Notes: generated by a model from the sequence alone, not told the origin. Counted from the stretch's first letter, positions 1 to 5,816 are shown. The stretch is DNA of 8,573 nucleotides from Thiotrichaceae bacterium UBA7359 (GCA_905182825.1 CAJJDJ010000193.1:1-8573), one strand, 5' to 3'. Numbers and translations are program-made.

Positions 1-824
1 ACATGCATGCAGATGATGAATCATTTTATAAAATTCCTGATGAACGAAACCTAGCCGCGCAATACTTATTGTTATATGAGATGTCTCTCCCGTACGGTCT
101 GGATCTCAATAATCAAATCAATATTGATAAGTCGGCCACTCGAATGACTGCGACACTTAAAACAATATCATCAAACAACTTAATCGAACTTGAAGAAAGA
201 GCCCAAGAGTGGCTTGCTAAAAATACAACACATATCGTACGGGCTGACGGAAGTGGCACATCGCTTATGTTTGCCAATATAGGTAAACGAAATATTGTCA
301 GTATGTTATTCGGGACAACCGTTGCACTGATTTTAATCTCCATGGTTTTAATATTTGCTCTACGATCTTTTAAAATTGGTTTAGTGAGTCTAGTTCCTAA
401 CCTCGTACCAGCAGCAATGGGGTTTGGTCTTTGGGGATTAACTGTTGGTGAAATAGGTTTATCGCTTTCCATCGTCACTAGTATGAGTTTGGGTATTGTC
501 GTCGATGATACCGTTCATTTTCTCAGCAAGTATTTACGTGCCAGACGTGAAAAAGGACTCAACTCTGAAGATGCGGTACGTTATGCATTCAAAACTGTAG
601 GACGCGCATTACTTGTTACATCTATCATTCTGGTTACAGGGTTTTTAATCTTGTCAACATCCAGCTTTGAGCTAAATTCAGGAATGGGGTTATTAACAGC
701 AGTTGTCATTTCCTTTGCATTGTTTGCTGATTTCTTATTCTTGCCAGCCGTATTAATGAAAATTGAGGGTAAAACTGATGAAGAAAATATCGATACTAGC
801 GATTCTTTTAACACCGCTGCTTAA
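1..824 (+). CDS. RND/MMPL-family inner-membrane exporter, C-terminal part (5' truncated by window)
   Basis: C-terminal 273 residues of a proton-driven RND-superfamily (MMPL type) exporter. The frame is open to the window edge, and the ATG at base 3 is probably internal, because family members are several hundred residues longer. Counting from that ATG, residues 1-95 look like the end of the second periplasmic loop, with the stretches AAQYLLLYEM and NNQINIDKSATR. Five hydrophobic segments follow at about 98-120, 124-148, 151-176, 200-219 and 228-252. The segment GIVVDDTVHF holds the adjacent acidic pair D168-D169, typical of the proton relay in this superfamily. The charged tail after residue 255 is cytoplasmic. 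The stop lies 47 bases inside the next gene, so the two are probably translationally coupled. The substrate cannot be read from the sequence; lipid-like or hydrophobic cargo is inferred from the neighbours. Family assignment is confident. Confidence 0.93.
   Translation, partial: MHADDESFYKIPDERNLAAQYLLLYEMSLPYGLDLNNQINIDKSATRMTATLKTISSNNLIELEERAQEWLAKNTTHIVRADGSGTSLMFANIGKRNIVSMLFGTTVALILISMVLIFALRSFKIGLVSLVPNLVPAAMGFGLWGLTVGEIGLSLSIVTSMSLGIVVDDTVHFLSKYLRARREKGLNSEDAVRYAFKTVGRALLVTSIILVTGFLILSTSSFELNSGMGLLTAVVISFALFADFLFLPAVLMKIEGKTDEENIDTSDSFNTAA
765..769 (+). promoter_or_regulatory. Ribosome binding site deciding the start of the LolA-like gene
   Basis: GAGGG lies 8 bases before the ATG at 778. 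This selects that ATG over the in-frame TTG at 763, which would add five residues in front of a normal Met-Lys-Lys signal peptide. The site is inside the 3' end of the exporter gene. Confidence 0.65.
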
Positions 825-1560
825 TCATGCTTATGCAGAAACCCCTGAAGAAAAGGGCCTATCAATTGTAGTAGAAGCAGATATCCGTGATACCGGTTGG
901 ACTGATCAAATCGCTGACATGAGTATGTTGCTGAAAAATAAACAAGGCGATTCAAGCAAACGCGTCATGCGCATCACGACACTTGAAGTGCCGGGCGACG
1001 GTGATAAAAGTTTAATCACTTTTGATAACCCAAAAGATATCAAAGGAACTGGTTTTCTTAGTCACACACATTCATTAACGCCTGATGATCAATGGTTATA
1101 CTTGCCTGCATTAAAACGCGTTAAACGAATTTCATCTTCTAATAAATCAGGTCCCTTTGTTGGTAGTGAATATGCCTATGAAGATATCTCTTCACAAGAA
1201 GTAGAAAAGTATAAATACAAATGGTTACGTGACGAAACCTTAAATGGTCGCGAAAGTTTTGTCATAGAGCGTTTTCCACAATATGAACACTCCGGCTATA
1301 CTCGTCAAATTCTCTGGTTGGATAAAGAGATGTATCAACCACTTCAACTCGAATTCTTTGATAGAAAAAATTCACAGTTAAAAACATTACAGTTTCTCGA
1401 CTATAAACAATACCTTGATCAGTACTGGCGTCCTGGAGTTATGCAGATGACGAACCATCAAAACGGTAAAAGCACGAGACTTACTTGGTCTGATTACAAA
1501 TTTAAAAATGATTTCAACGATAGAGACTTTGATAAAAATACACTCAAACGCGCTAGATAG
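778..1560 (+). CDS. Periplasmic outer membrane lipoprotein-sorting protein (LolA-like)
   Basis: A 260-residue periplasmic protein of the 'outer membrane lipoprotein-sorting protein' (LolA-like) group that commonly sits beside MMPL-type exporters. Residues 1-20 are a signal peptide: Lys-Lys, a hydrophobic core, then cleavage after AYA, giving a mature protein starting ETPEE. The mature part is beta-rich and carries the group hallmarks: DNPKDIKGTGFL at about 83-94, then QWLYLPALKRVKRIS at 105-119, then KSGPFVGSEYAYEDI at 123-137. There is no lipobox, so the protein is probably soluble. LolA-type folds bind acyl chains in a half-barrel, so a shuttle role between exporter and outer membrane is a reasonable inference, but it is not the housekeeping LolA. 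The gene overlaps the exporter by 47 bases and ends 39 bases before the barrel gene. The ATG at 778 was chosen for its Shine-Dalgarno and clean signal peptide. Confidence 0.9.
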   Translation: MKKISILAILLTPLLNHAYAETPEEKGLSIVVEADIRDTGWTDQIADMSMLLKNKQGDSSKRVMRITTLEVPGDGDKSLITFDNPKDIKGTGFLSHTHSLTPDDQWLYLPALKRVKRISSSNKSGPFVGSEYAYEDISSQEVEKYKYKWLRDETLNGRESFVIERFPQYEHSGYTRQILWLDKEMYQPLQLEFFDRKNSQLKTLQFLDYKQYLDQYWRPGVMQMTNHQNGKSTRLTWSDYKFKNDFNDRDFDKNTLKRAR

Positions 1561-1599
1561 GAGTAGCGACAAATAGGAAAATCGATAATCGAAACTAGA

Positions 1600-2796
1600 A
1601 TGAGAATATTTATACAATCTCTATTTTTATTTTTAATTGCATCAGCAAGCACGCTATCGCAGGCGGGTGAATGGAGTGGTTCTGCTGGTTTAGAATTCAG
1701 AGGCTTTAACCAAACAGCAAAAGACACACAACAAGACCACAACACCAATTTCTCATTCGTATTTGAATCCGAGTATTTCCATGAATGGGATGATGGTGAT
1801 CAAAGTATCGCCTTTGTCCCTTATCTTCGTGTTGATGAACATGATGACGAACGAACACATTTTGATATTCGGGAACTCACTTATTTAAAAGTTGCCGAAG
1901 ATTGGGAACTACGAATTGGCATACGAAAAGTTTTTTGGGGTGTTACTGAGTTTCAACATCTCGTCGATATCATCAACCAAACAGACTTGGTAGAAAATCT
2001 CAACACAGAAGATAAGTTTGGCCAACCGATGATTAACTTAGCTCTGATTAATGATTGGGGTACAGTCGATCTGTTTGTCATGCCCTACTTTCGCGAAAGA
2101 AATTTTCCAGGAACAAGCGGTAGATTAAGAAGTCTTCCTGAAACCCGAGAAGATCGTTCACAATTTGAATCTGCTGCAAAAGAAAAACATATCGATCTAG
2201 CCGTTCGCTATTCACATTATATTGGTGACTGGGATATTGGCCTAGCACATTTTTATGGTACTAGCAGAGATCCACGCTTACTGTTGAGTACAGATAGTGG
2301 CGGCAATCCTTTTTTTATTCCTTTCTATGACATCATCAATCAAACCTCGGTAGATATCCAAACTACCAAGAATAATATGCTATGGAAGTTTGAAGCCCTG
2401 CATCGCATCGGCCAAGGCATGACCTATAATGCACTTGCAGGCGGATTTGAATACACTTTTACTGGCATCATAGAAACCGCAATCGATCTAGGGGTGCTCA
2501 GTGAATATCACTATGATGACCGTGATGATTTATCCACAAATATGCTTGAAGACGATATTGCTATCGGTGCACGTCTTGTATTCAACGATGTTCAATCAAG
2601 TGAAGTTCTTATCGGACTCGTGTGGGACAGAGATAGTGGCGGCAAATTCTTCAACATTGAAGCTAGCAGACGACTGGGCAATAGTTGGTTGCTTGAACTA
2701 CAAGGACAATTCTTCTTTAATCAAAAATCTAATGATCTGGCATTTACCATTAGCCGGGATGATCACATCGAATTATTCCTTACTTATAATTTCTAA
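1600..2796 (+). CDS. Outer-membrane beta-barrel protein (porin-like, third gene of exporter operon)
   Basis: A 398-residue predicted outer-membrane protein. Residues 1-22 form a signal peptide ending SQA, with the mature protein starting GEWSG. The rest is rich in alternating aromatic and polar strands (for example WELRIGIRKVFWG, FSFVFESEYF, LLELQGQFFF) and ends in LTYNF. The terminal Phe is the usual signal for BAM-dependent insertion. A segment at about 106-129, a strand with WG followed by LVDIINQTDLVE, resembles the 'GxQxxxWG...D.INP.D' stretch of DUF1302-type proteins. That group is often found with MMPL exporters and LolA-like or DUF1329 proteins. The exact family is uncertain. The start lacks a strong Shine-Dalgarno (AGGAAA at 1575 is distant), but the signal peptide fixes the N-terminus. 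Likely role: the outer-membrane element of the three-gene export system; channel or receptor cannot be told apart here. Confidence 0.85.
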   Translation: MRIFIQSLFLFLIASASTLSQAGEWSGSAGLEFRGFNQTAKDTQQDHNTNFSFVFESEYFHEWDDGDQSIAFVPYLRVDEHDDERTHFDIRELTYLKVAEDWELRIGIRKVFWGVTEFQHLVDIINQTDLVENLNTEDKFGQPMINLALINDWGTVDLFVMPYFRERNFPGTSGRLRSLPETREDRSQFESAAKEKHIDLAVRYSHYIGDWDIGLAHFYGTSRDPRLLLSTDSGGNPFFIPFYDIINQTSVDIQTTKNNMLWKFEALHRIGQGMTYNALAGGFEYTFTGIIETAIDLGVLSEYHYDDRDDLSTNMLEDDIAIGARLVFNDVQSSEVLIGLVWDRDSGGKFFNIEASRRLGNSWLLELQGQFFFNQKSNDLAFTISRDDHIELFLTYNF

Positions 2797-2831
2797 TTTT
2801 CTCATTATAAATAAGCACTTAAGTCAATATC

Positions 2832-2860
2832 AATGATAAGTTAGTAACTTATTAGTCATT
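2832..2860 (+). terminator. Hairpin after the exporter operon, possible terminator
   Basis: A perfect 7-bp inverted repeat, ATAAGTT-AGT-AACTTAT, sits at 2836-2852. Past a 4-base bulge, AATGA (2832) can also pair with TCATT (2856). It lies 35 bases after the barrel stop codon and just before the next promoter. It is AT-rich and lacks a clean T-run, so it would be a weak terminator or an RNA-end stabiliser. Confidence 0.35.
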
Positions 2861-2865
2861 TCTAG

Positions 2866-2895
2866 TTGAAAGTTCTCTTAAAGTTCTCCTATAAT
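2866..2895 (+). promoter_or_regulatory. Sigma70-type promoter of the Y-family polymerase gene
   Basis: A -35 of TTGAAA (2866-2871) and a perfect -10 of TATAAT (2890-2895) are separated by 18 bases. Transcription would begin near 2902, leaving about 175 nt before the polymerase ATG. The spacer holds two copies of AAAGTTCTC, listed separately. No LexA-type CTG-N10-CAG motif overlaps it. Confidence 0.65.
2869..2888 (+). repeat. Two 9-bp direct repeats inside the promoter spacer
   Basis: AAAGTTCTC occurs at 2869-2877 and again at 2880-2888, a period of 11 bp or about one helical turn. Both copies lie between the -35 and -10 elements, where a bound regulator would block or tune RNA polymerase. 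The repeat itself is seen directly; an operator role is inferred. Confidence 0.5.
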
Positions 2896-2899
2896 GCCT

Positions 2900-3077
2900 T
2901 GTCTCTGAAAATAACACTTGCTTTCAAGACACGACTCCCCGGTCACTTCTAATACAGGATGTACTAGCGTCTCCCTGAGGCAGATTTAGCTAATAAAATT
3001 ACACATTCGGCGCTGTCGTTGTACAAGCTTTAAGGATGAGGCTTGCTCAACAATCTACCACTGTGCGGAGAATAATA
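2900..3077 (+). promoter_or_regulatory. Structured 5' leader of the polymerase gene
   Basis: About 175 nt of untranslated leader. It opens with a 10-bp stem: TGTCT-c-TGAAA (2900-2910) pairs with TTTCA-AGACA (2922-2931), with one bulged C and an 11-nt loop. Further on are a near-palindrome, TCTCCCTGAGGCAGA, a TTGTACAA palindrome near 3018-3025, and CAAGC/GCTTG arms flanking the unused ATG at 3036. I do not recognise a known riboswitch or small RNA. A separate small RNA from the same promoter is possible. Confidence 0.35.
3067..3070 (+). promoter_or_regulatory. Ribosome binding site deciding the polymerase start
   Basis: GGAG lies 7 bases before the ATG at 3078. The upstream in-frame ATG at 3036 has AAGG directly against it, too close to act, and would add 14 residues that match no polymerase motif. 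Confidence 0.6.
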
Positions 3078-4343
3078 ATGACAATAAAAACCTGGTCGCG
3101 GGTTATTGCCCTGGCCGACATGAACGCCTTCTTCGCATCGGTCGAACAAGTAGACAATCCAGATTTAATGGGCAAACCGATTGGGATAACCAATAGTTTA
3201 ACCGGCACCTGCATTATTACATCCTCTTATGAAGCGCGCGCCTTTGGTGTCTGCACCGGCATGCGTGTTAAAGAGGCAAAACGACTTTGCCCTGGTTTTA
3301 TACAGATAGCCGCGAACCCAGTACTCTATGCCAAAGTCTCAACGCGGATTATGGATTCACTACAAGACATATCGCCTGACATAGAAATTTTTTCTGTCGA
3401 TGAAGCTTTTATCGATCTCACTCGTTGTAAAAAAGTATGGGACACTACGCCAGAAGTAATCGGCATGATGATTAAACAAAAAGTTTTCAGTGTCTCAAAA
3501 GTGAAATGCTCTGTAGGCATTAGTGGCGATAAATCCACTGCCAAATGGGCGGCTAAAAGTATGAAACCCGATGGTCTCACCATCATTCCCCCATGGGAAG
3601 CAGCAACAAAATTAAGAGACGTAGCTGTTACAGAATTATGTGGCGTTAATATAGGTATCGGTGCTTTTCTGGCAAAGCATGGTGCCTTTACTTGTGGTGA
3701 TGTTGCTCGATTACCGATTAGCATATTAGGTCAGCGCTTTGGCAATCCAGGCAAACGAATCTGGTATATGTGCCAAGGCAAAGACCCAGACAAGGTGCAG
3801 ACGAATATTAAACTCCCAAAGTCTGTCGGTCATGGCAAAGTAATGCCACCGAACACAACAGCGAAAGACACCATCTATATGTATCTAATTCATATGACAG
3901 AAAAAGTCACACAACGCTTACGTAAAAATTCCCTAACTGCGCAATGCTTTTATATAGGTTTAAAAACTAAACATGGATGGCTAGGTCGTAAATTCAAAAT
4001 AGCGTTCCCAAGTAACAGTAGCAAGCCCATTATCGAATTATGCAAAATTGTCATTTATCGTTACTGGCATGGAGAAGGTATATATCAGGTACAATTAACC
4101 GCCTTAGACCCAAGAGAAGAAAAAGGACAAATCGATTTATTCGAATACGATGACACAAAAGATCATCAATTAAATAAAGCATTAGATAATATTAATAAAC
4201 GCTATGGCGAATTCACATTAGCGCCAGCCAATTTGTTAAACCGATCAGTCATGCCTAATGTCATCGCTCCTGCTTGGAGACCTCATGGACATAGGCAAAC
4301 AATACAAGATGTAAACTTAGAGAAGAGAGAATCTGGAAAATGA
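3078..4343 (+). CDS. Y-family translesion DNA polymerase (DinB/UmuC-like)
   Basis: A 421-residue error-prone lesion-bypass DNA polymerase with palm/fingers, thumb and little-finger regions. Visible active-site motifs are ADMNAFFASVEQ, with metal ligand D14 and probable steric-gate F19; YEAR, with Y51 and R54 for the incoming nucleotide; and SVDEAF, with D108 and E109. VGISGDKSTAKWAAKSMKPDG spans 146-166. A helix-hairpin-helix thumb, ELCGVNIG...GDVARLP, lies near 196-223. The little finger starts around KSVGHGKVMPPNTT. QIDLF at 361-365 fits the sliding-clamp binding pentapeptide, as in UmuC-type proteins. The last 50 residues are basic and less typical. Cys59 occupies the position usually held by Arg or Lys in FGV[RK]xGM. 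No umuD-like partner is next to it, so it could act alone like Pol IV. Product class is confident; DinB versus UmuC subgroup is not. Confidence 0.92.
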   Translation: MTIKTWSRVIALADMNAFFASVEQVDNPDLMGKPIGITNSLTGTCIITSSYEARAFGVCTGMRVKEAKRLCPGFIQIAANPVLYAKVSTRIMDSLQDISPDIEIFSVDEAFIDLTRCKKVWDTTPEVIGMMIKQKVFSVSKVKCSVGISGDKSTAKWAAKSMKPDGLTIIPPWEAATKLRDVAVTELCGVNIGIGAFLAKHGAFTCGDVARLPISILGQRFGNPGKRIWYMCQGKDPDKVQTNIKLPKSVGHGKVMPPNTTAKDTIYMYLIHMTEKVTQRLRKNSLTAQCFYIGLKTKHGWLGRKFKIAFPSNSSKPIIELCKIVIYRYWHGEGIYQVQLTALDPREEKGQIDLFEYDDTKDHQLNKALDNINKRYGEFTLAPANLLNRSVMPNVIAPAWRPHGHRQTIQDVNLEKRESGK

Positions 4344-4365
4344 TTTAAAACAGCAAGTAATACTA

Positions 4366-4402
4366 ATTAATAAAACCGCAGCTATCGGCTGTTATTATTA
4401 AT
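4366..4402 (+). terminator. Long AT-rich hairpin after the polymerase gene
   Basis: ATTAATAA (4366-4373) pairs with TTATTAAT (4395-4402). Inside, CAGC (4379-4382) pairs with GCTG (4388-4391) around the loop TATCG. The inner stem is followed by a T-rich run. The hairpin starts 22 bases after the polymerase stop. Because both arms are AT-rich it could also serve the opposite strand, where the broken minus-strand frame ends at 4428. Confidence 0.45.
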
Positions 4403-4427
4403 CAAGGTTAATTAATTCTTCCAAATA

Positions 4428-4712
4428 TTATATATTATGATTCTTTCCAAAGCATCTAGCATCAACTTTGATAGCAAGTGCTAGTTCATGAAGCTCAGCA
4501 ACCTTGTTATAGTCAAAAAAAGCGTTGGGTCATATTTTTTTATGACTATGTGAATCGATATTTTCATAGCCTATTGTACCTTCAGAAAAGATACTTCTAT
4601 TAATTTTAATTTGCATTATGAATACAAGATCACCATGTCGAACGACATACTGTATTTCTTCATAAACGAATAATACAGTTTTCTTTTCCTCTTCTAATAC
4701 CTGAACAAGCAT
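4428..4712 (-). pseudogene. Interrupted minus-strand reading frame, unknown product
   Basis: Read on the minus strand from the ATG at 4712, 60 protein-like codons (MLVQVLEEEKKTVLF..., then YVVRHGDLVF) run to a TGA at 4532-4530. The same frame stays open for 33 more codons to a TAA at 4430-4428. The part after the TGA still reads like protein (DYNKVAELHELALAIKV). One in-frame stop in an otherwise continuous frame of about 94 codons suggests a nonsense-mutated gene. The TGA lies between a run of seven A and a run of seven T, so a sequencing or replication slip nearby is also possible. The frame is also open for 12 codons before the ATG, without another standard start. There is no clear Shine-Dalgarno. 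I recognise no family. It may instead be a real 60-residue protein, or chance. Confidence 0.4.
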
Positions 4713-4989
4713 TCTATTCGAACATACTAATATATCAATAATATCTAATCATTTATTGTTATCATAGCTTGATTAGTACATCATGAAATTTAAGATGATC
4801 AAATTCTGTAAATGCTTCGTTTTTATGGGCTAAAGATATAGAACAACCATGTGTGTATGTAATTAAACATTATCTCTATACTTTCAGAAAAAAAGTACAT
4901 GATAAGGCCTAAATAAATCGTTTTAATTACAATCAAGAAATGCAAACATTTATCGTTGATGTATGATCGTCACTCAAAATTTGATGCTC
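4713..4989. other. Gene-free AT-rich stretch
   Basis: About 280 bases with nothing convincing. The longest ATG frames seen are 16 codons (from the ATG at 4782, MKFKMIK...) or shorter, without Shine-Dalgarno sequences. Short imperfect repeats such as ATCAT/ATGAT near 4780-4797 are expected at this base composition. Confidence 0.5.
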
Positions 4990-4995
4990 TATAAT
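4990..4995 (+). promoter_or_regulatory. Possible -10 element upstream of the small GTG-start ORF
   Basis: A perfect TATAAT lies 42 bases before the GTG at 5037. The best-placed -35 region (near 4967-4972, CGTCAC/TCGTCA) is poor, so the promoter would need an activator or is chance. It would give a short leader containing the strong Shine-Dalgarno at 5024-5032. Confidence 0.3.
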
Positions 4996-5023
4996 CCGTA
5001 GTTCGTTACTTTCTACGATTACC

Positions 5024-5032
5024 AAAGGAGGT
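5024..5032 (+). promoter_or_regulatory. Near-perfect Shine-Dalgarno in a gene-poor region
   Basis: AAAGGAGGT matches the 16S rRNA tail over eight or nine bases, the strongest such site in the window. A GTG at 5037 is optimally spaced (4 bases after the T) and opens 26 codons. The overlapping ATG at 5035 is only 2 bases away and opens just 12 codons. Confidence 0.6.
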
Positions 5033-5036
5033 CAAT

Positions 5037-5117
5037 GTGTACTTACGTATTAGTAATAAATTCAGAAATATAGGCGACATTCTTATAAGAATGTTTGAAA
5101 GAGAGTTGATGAAGTAG
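5037..5117 (+). CDS. Possible 26-residue small protein or leader peptide (GTG start)
   Basis: Twenty-six codons from GTG to TAG, placed correctly behind the best Shine-Dalgarno of the window. The product begins MYLRISNKF, continues with an amphipathic stretch (GDILIRMFEREL) and ends in Lys; it has no signal peptide or membrane span. It ends 58 bases before the cysteine-rich gene at 5176, so it could be a leader peptide for that gene or an independent small protein. A perfect 18-bp palindrome lies inside it. I know no family. The main evidence is the ribosome site, so confidence is moderate to low. Confidence 0.4.
   Translation: MYLRISNKFRNIGDILIRMFERELMK
5077..5094. repeat. Perfect 18-bp palindrome, operator-like
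   Basis: ACATTCTTATAAGAATGT reads identically on both strands with no spacer. It lies 82 bases before the cysteine-rich gene and inside the putative 26-codon ORF. The length suits a dimeric regulator. With no central loop it is less suited to an RNA hairpin. The binding protein is unknown. Confidence 0.55.
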
Positions 5118-5175
5118 TGGTGTTTTACATGGTTACATTTATGTATTATCGTAAAATGAAGAAGAATCCTTATTA

Positions 5176-5424
5176 ATGGAGCAAACAATTTTGAGCGCAA
5201 AACTTCTAGTGCCATCCGCTGTATGCACAGTATGTCGGACTTATACCAGAAACAAGAGCATGATTAACTATGCTTGTGGAATCACGATTGACGGCAAAAG
5301 ATGCAAAGGAGCATGGCAAAGTGCATTAAGAATTGACGATTGGGAAGAATGTAAATTTTGTCATGCGTCGGATGCCAGTTGTGTTTCATGTGACGGAGAA
5401 GGTTGGTTGTTTGTTAGAAAGTAA
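5176..5424 (+). CDS. Small cysteine-rich (zinc-ribbon-like) protein, unknown function
   Basis: An 82-residue protein with eight cysteines at 17, 20, 34, 43, 59, 62, 69 and 72. The pattern is CxxC-x13-C-x8-C-x15-CxxC-x6-CxxC. The last pair reads CVSCDGEGW, like the CxxCxGxG units of the DnaJ zinc-binding domain, but there is only one such unit and no J domain. The arrangement suggests two structural zinc sites. There is no signal peptide or membrane span, so it is probably cytoplasmic. Nucleic-acid or protein binding is the usual job of such modules, but this is inference. The ATG at 5176 is not preceded by a clear Shine-Dalgarno (GAAGAAG only). The true start could be slightly downstream, since the region before C17 is not motif-bearing. 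The nearest upstream feature is the small GTG ORF; a long inverted repeat follows. No named family recognised. Confidence 0.65.
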   Translation: MEQTILSAKLLVPSAVCTVCRTYTRNKSMINYACGITIDGKRCKGAWQSALRIDDWEECKFCHASDASCVSCDGEGWLFVRK

Positions 5425-5490
5425 TCAAATATCGTCTATACTAATAATCTTCTCAAATTCATATACGCTTATTGAGCTGATTATCTATCA

Positions 5491-5540
5491 ATTAACTTTT
5501 TTGACATCTGAAAGATAGTCTTTTTAATAAAAAAGTTAAT
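5491..5540. repeat. 50-bp nested inverted repeat, probable terminator structure
   Basis: Perfect 12-base arms, ATTAACTTTTTT (5491-5502) and AAAAAAGTTAAT (5529-5540), enclose a second hairpin. In that hairpin GACATCT (5503-5509) pairs with AGATAGTC (5513-5520) with one bulged base and the loop GAA, followed directly by TTTTT. The inner hairpin plus T-run fits an intrinsic terminator for the cysteine-rich gene, whose stop is 66 bases upstream. The outer arms would compete with or extend it, and make the structure usable on either strand. Confidence 0.5.
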
Positions 5541-5601
5541 CCTTGATAAAACACTAATAGGAGCTTAATTAAATATGCACTACTGTTAGTTAATCTATTT
5601 T

Positions 5602-5634
5602 CTCTAAATAAGACGAAATGTCCCTCATTTAGAG
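5602..5634. repeat. 8-bp inverted repeat with 17-base spacer
   Basis: CTCTAAAT (5602-5609) and ATTTAGAG (5627-5634) are exact inverted copies. The structure could form a hairpin or two half-sites. No adjacent gene start makes its use clear. Confidence 0.25.
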
Positions 5635-5798
5635 GATAAATTGCATATGATTTTTTATTGTATTTTCTGCCTTACCATTCATGAAAAAGGTGCAATGCAG
5701 TTTCTTGAATAAAATTCGAGAGTGCGACTTTTCTAAAAATTCCTAATCTCACATTGATGAACTTTATTTTAATATCCTATTTTGCATATGAGGGCATG

Positions 5799-5816
5799 AT
5801 CTCTCAATTAAGAGAT
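5799..5816. repeat. 18-bp near-perfect palindrome
   Basis: ATCTCT-C-AATT-A-AGAGAT is symmetrical except for one base pair. It lies about 180 bases before the DUF2237 gene and could be an operator. It also abuts the ATG of an unconvincing 21-codon frame. Confidence 0.3.

Noticed and set aside
763..777. TTG start for the LolA-like protein
   Set aside because: It adds five residues before a standard signal peptide and its Shine-Dalgarno would be missing; GAGGG at 765 serves the ATG at 778.
113..814. Minus-strand frames opposite the exporter
   Set aside because: They overlap a well-supported membrane protein gene and have no recognisable content.
2501..2836. Out-of-frame + strand ORF over the end of the barrel gene
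   Set aside because: It lies within the barrel coding sequence in another frame; the barrel frame carries the family-typical C-terminal Phe.
3036..3077. Upstream in-frame ATG for the polymerase
   Set aside because: Its AAGG is directly adjacent to the ATG, while the ATG at 3078 has GGAG at 7 bases and begins right before the first conserved motif.
2797..3077. LexA (SOS) box upstream of the polymerase
   Set aside because: No CTG-N10-CAG or close variant was found by eye on either strand; the nearby ACAG and CTGT words are not paired at the right distance.
3326..3724. 132-codon minus-strand frame opposite the polymerase
   Set aside because: Fully inside the polymerase gene, with no domain or ribosome site.
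4635..4648. ATGTCG-AA-CGACAT inverted repeat
   Set aside because: It is inside the minus-strand frame, codes for an ordinary VRHGD stretch, and has a loop too short for a hairpin.
4649..4679. ACTGTATT ... AATACAGT inverted repeat resembling LexA half-sites
   Set aside because: The arms are separated by 15 bases, far too wide for a LexA dimer, and they lie inside the broken minus-strand frame.
5006..5215. 69-codon minus-strand frame across the small GTG ORF
   Set aside because: No ribosome site, composition is just AT-rich hydrophobic residues, and it runs over the palindrome and the start of the cysteine-rich gene.
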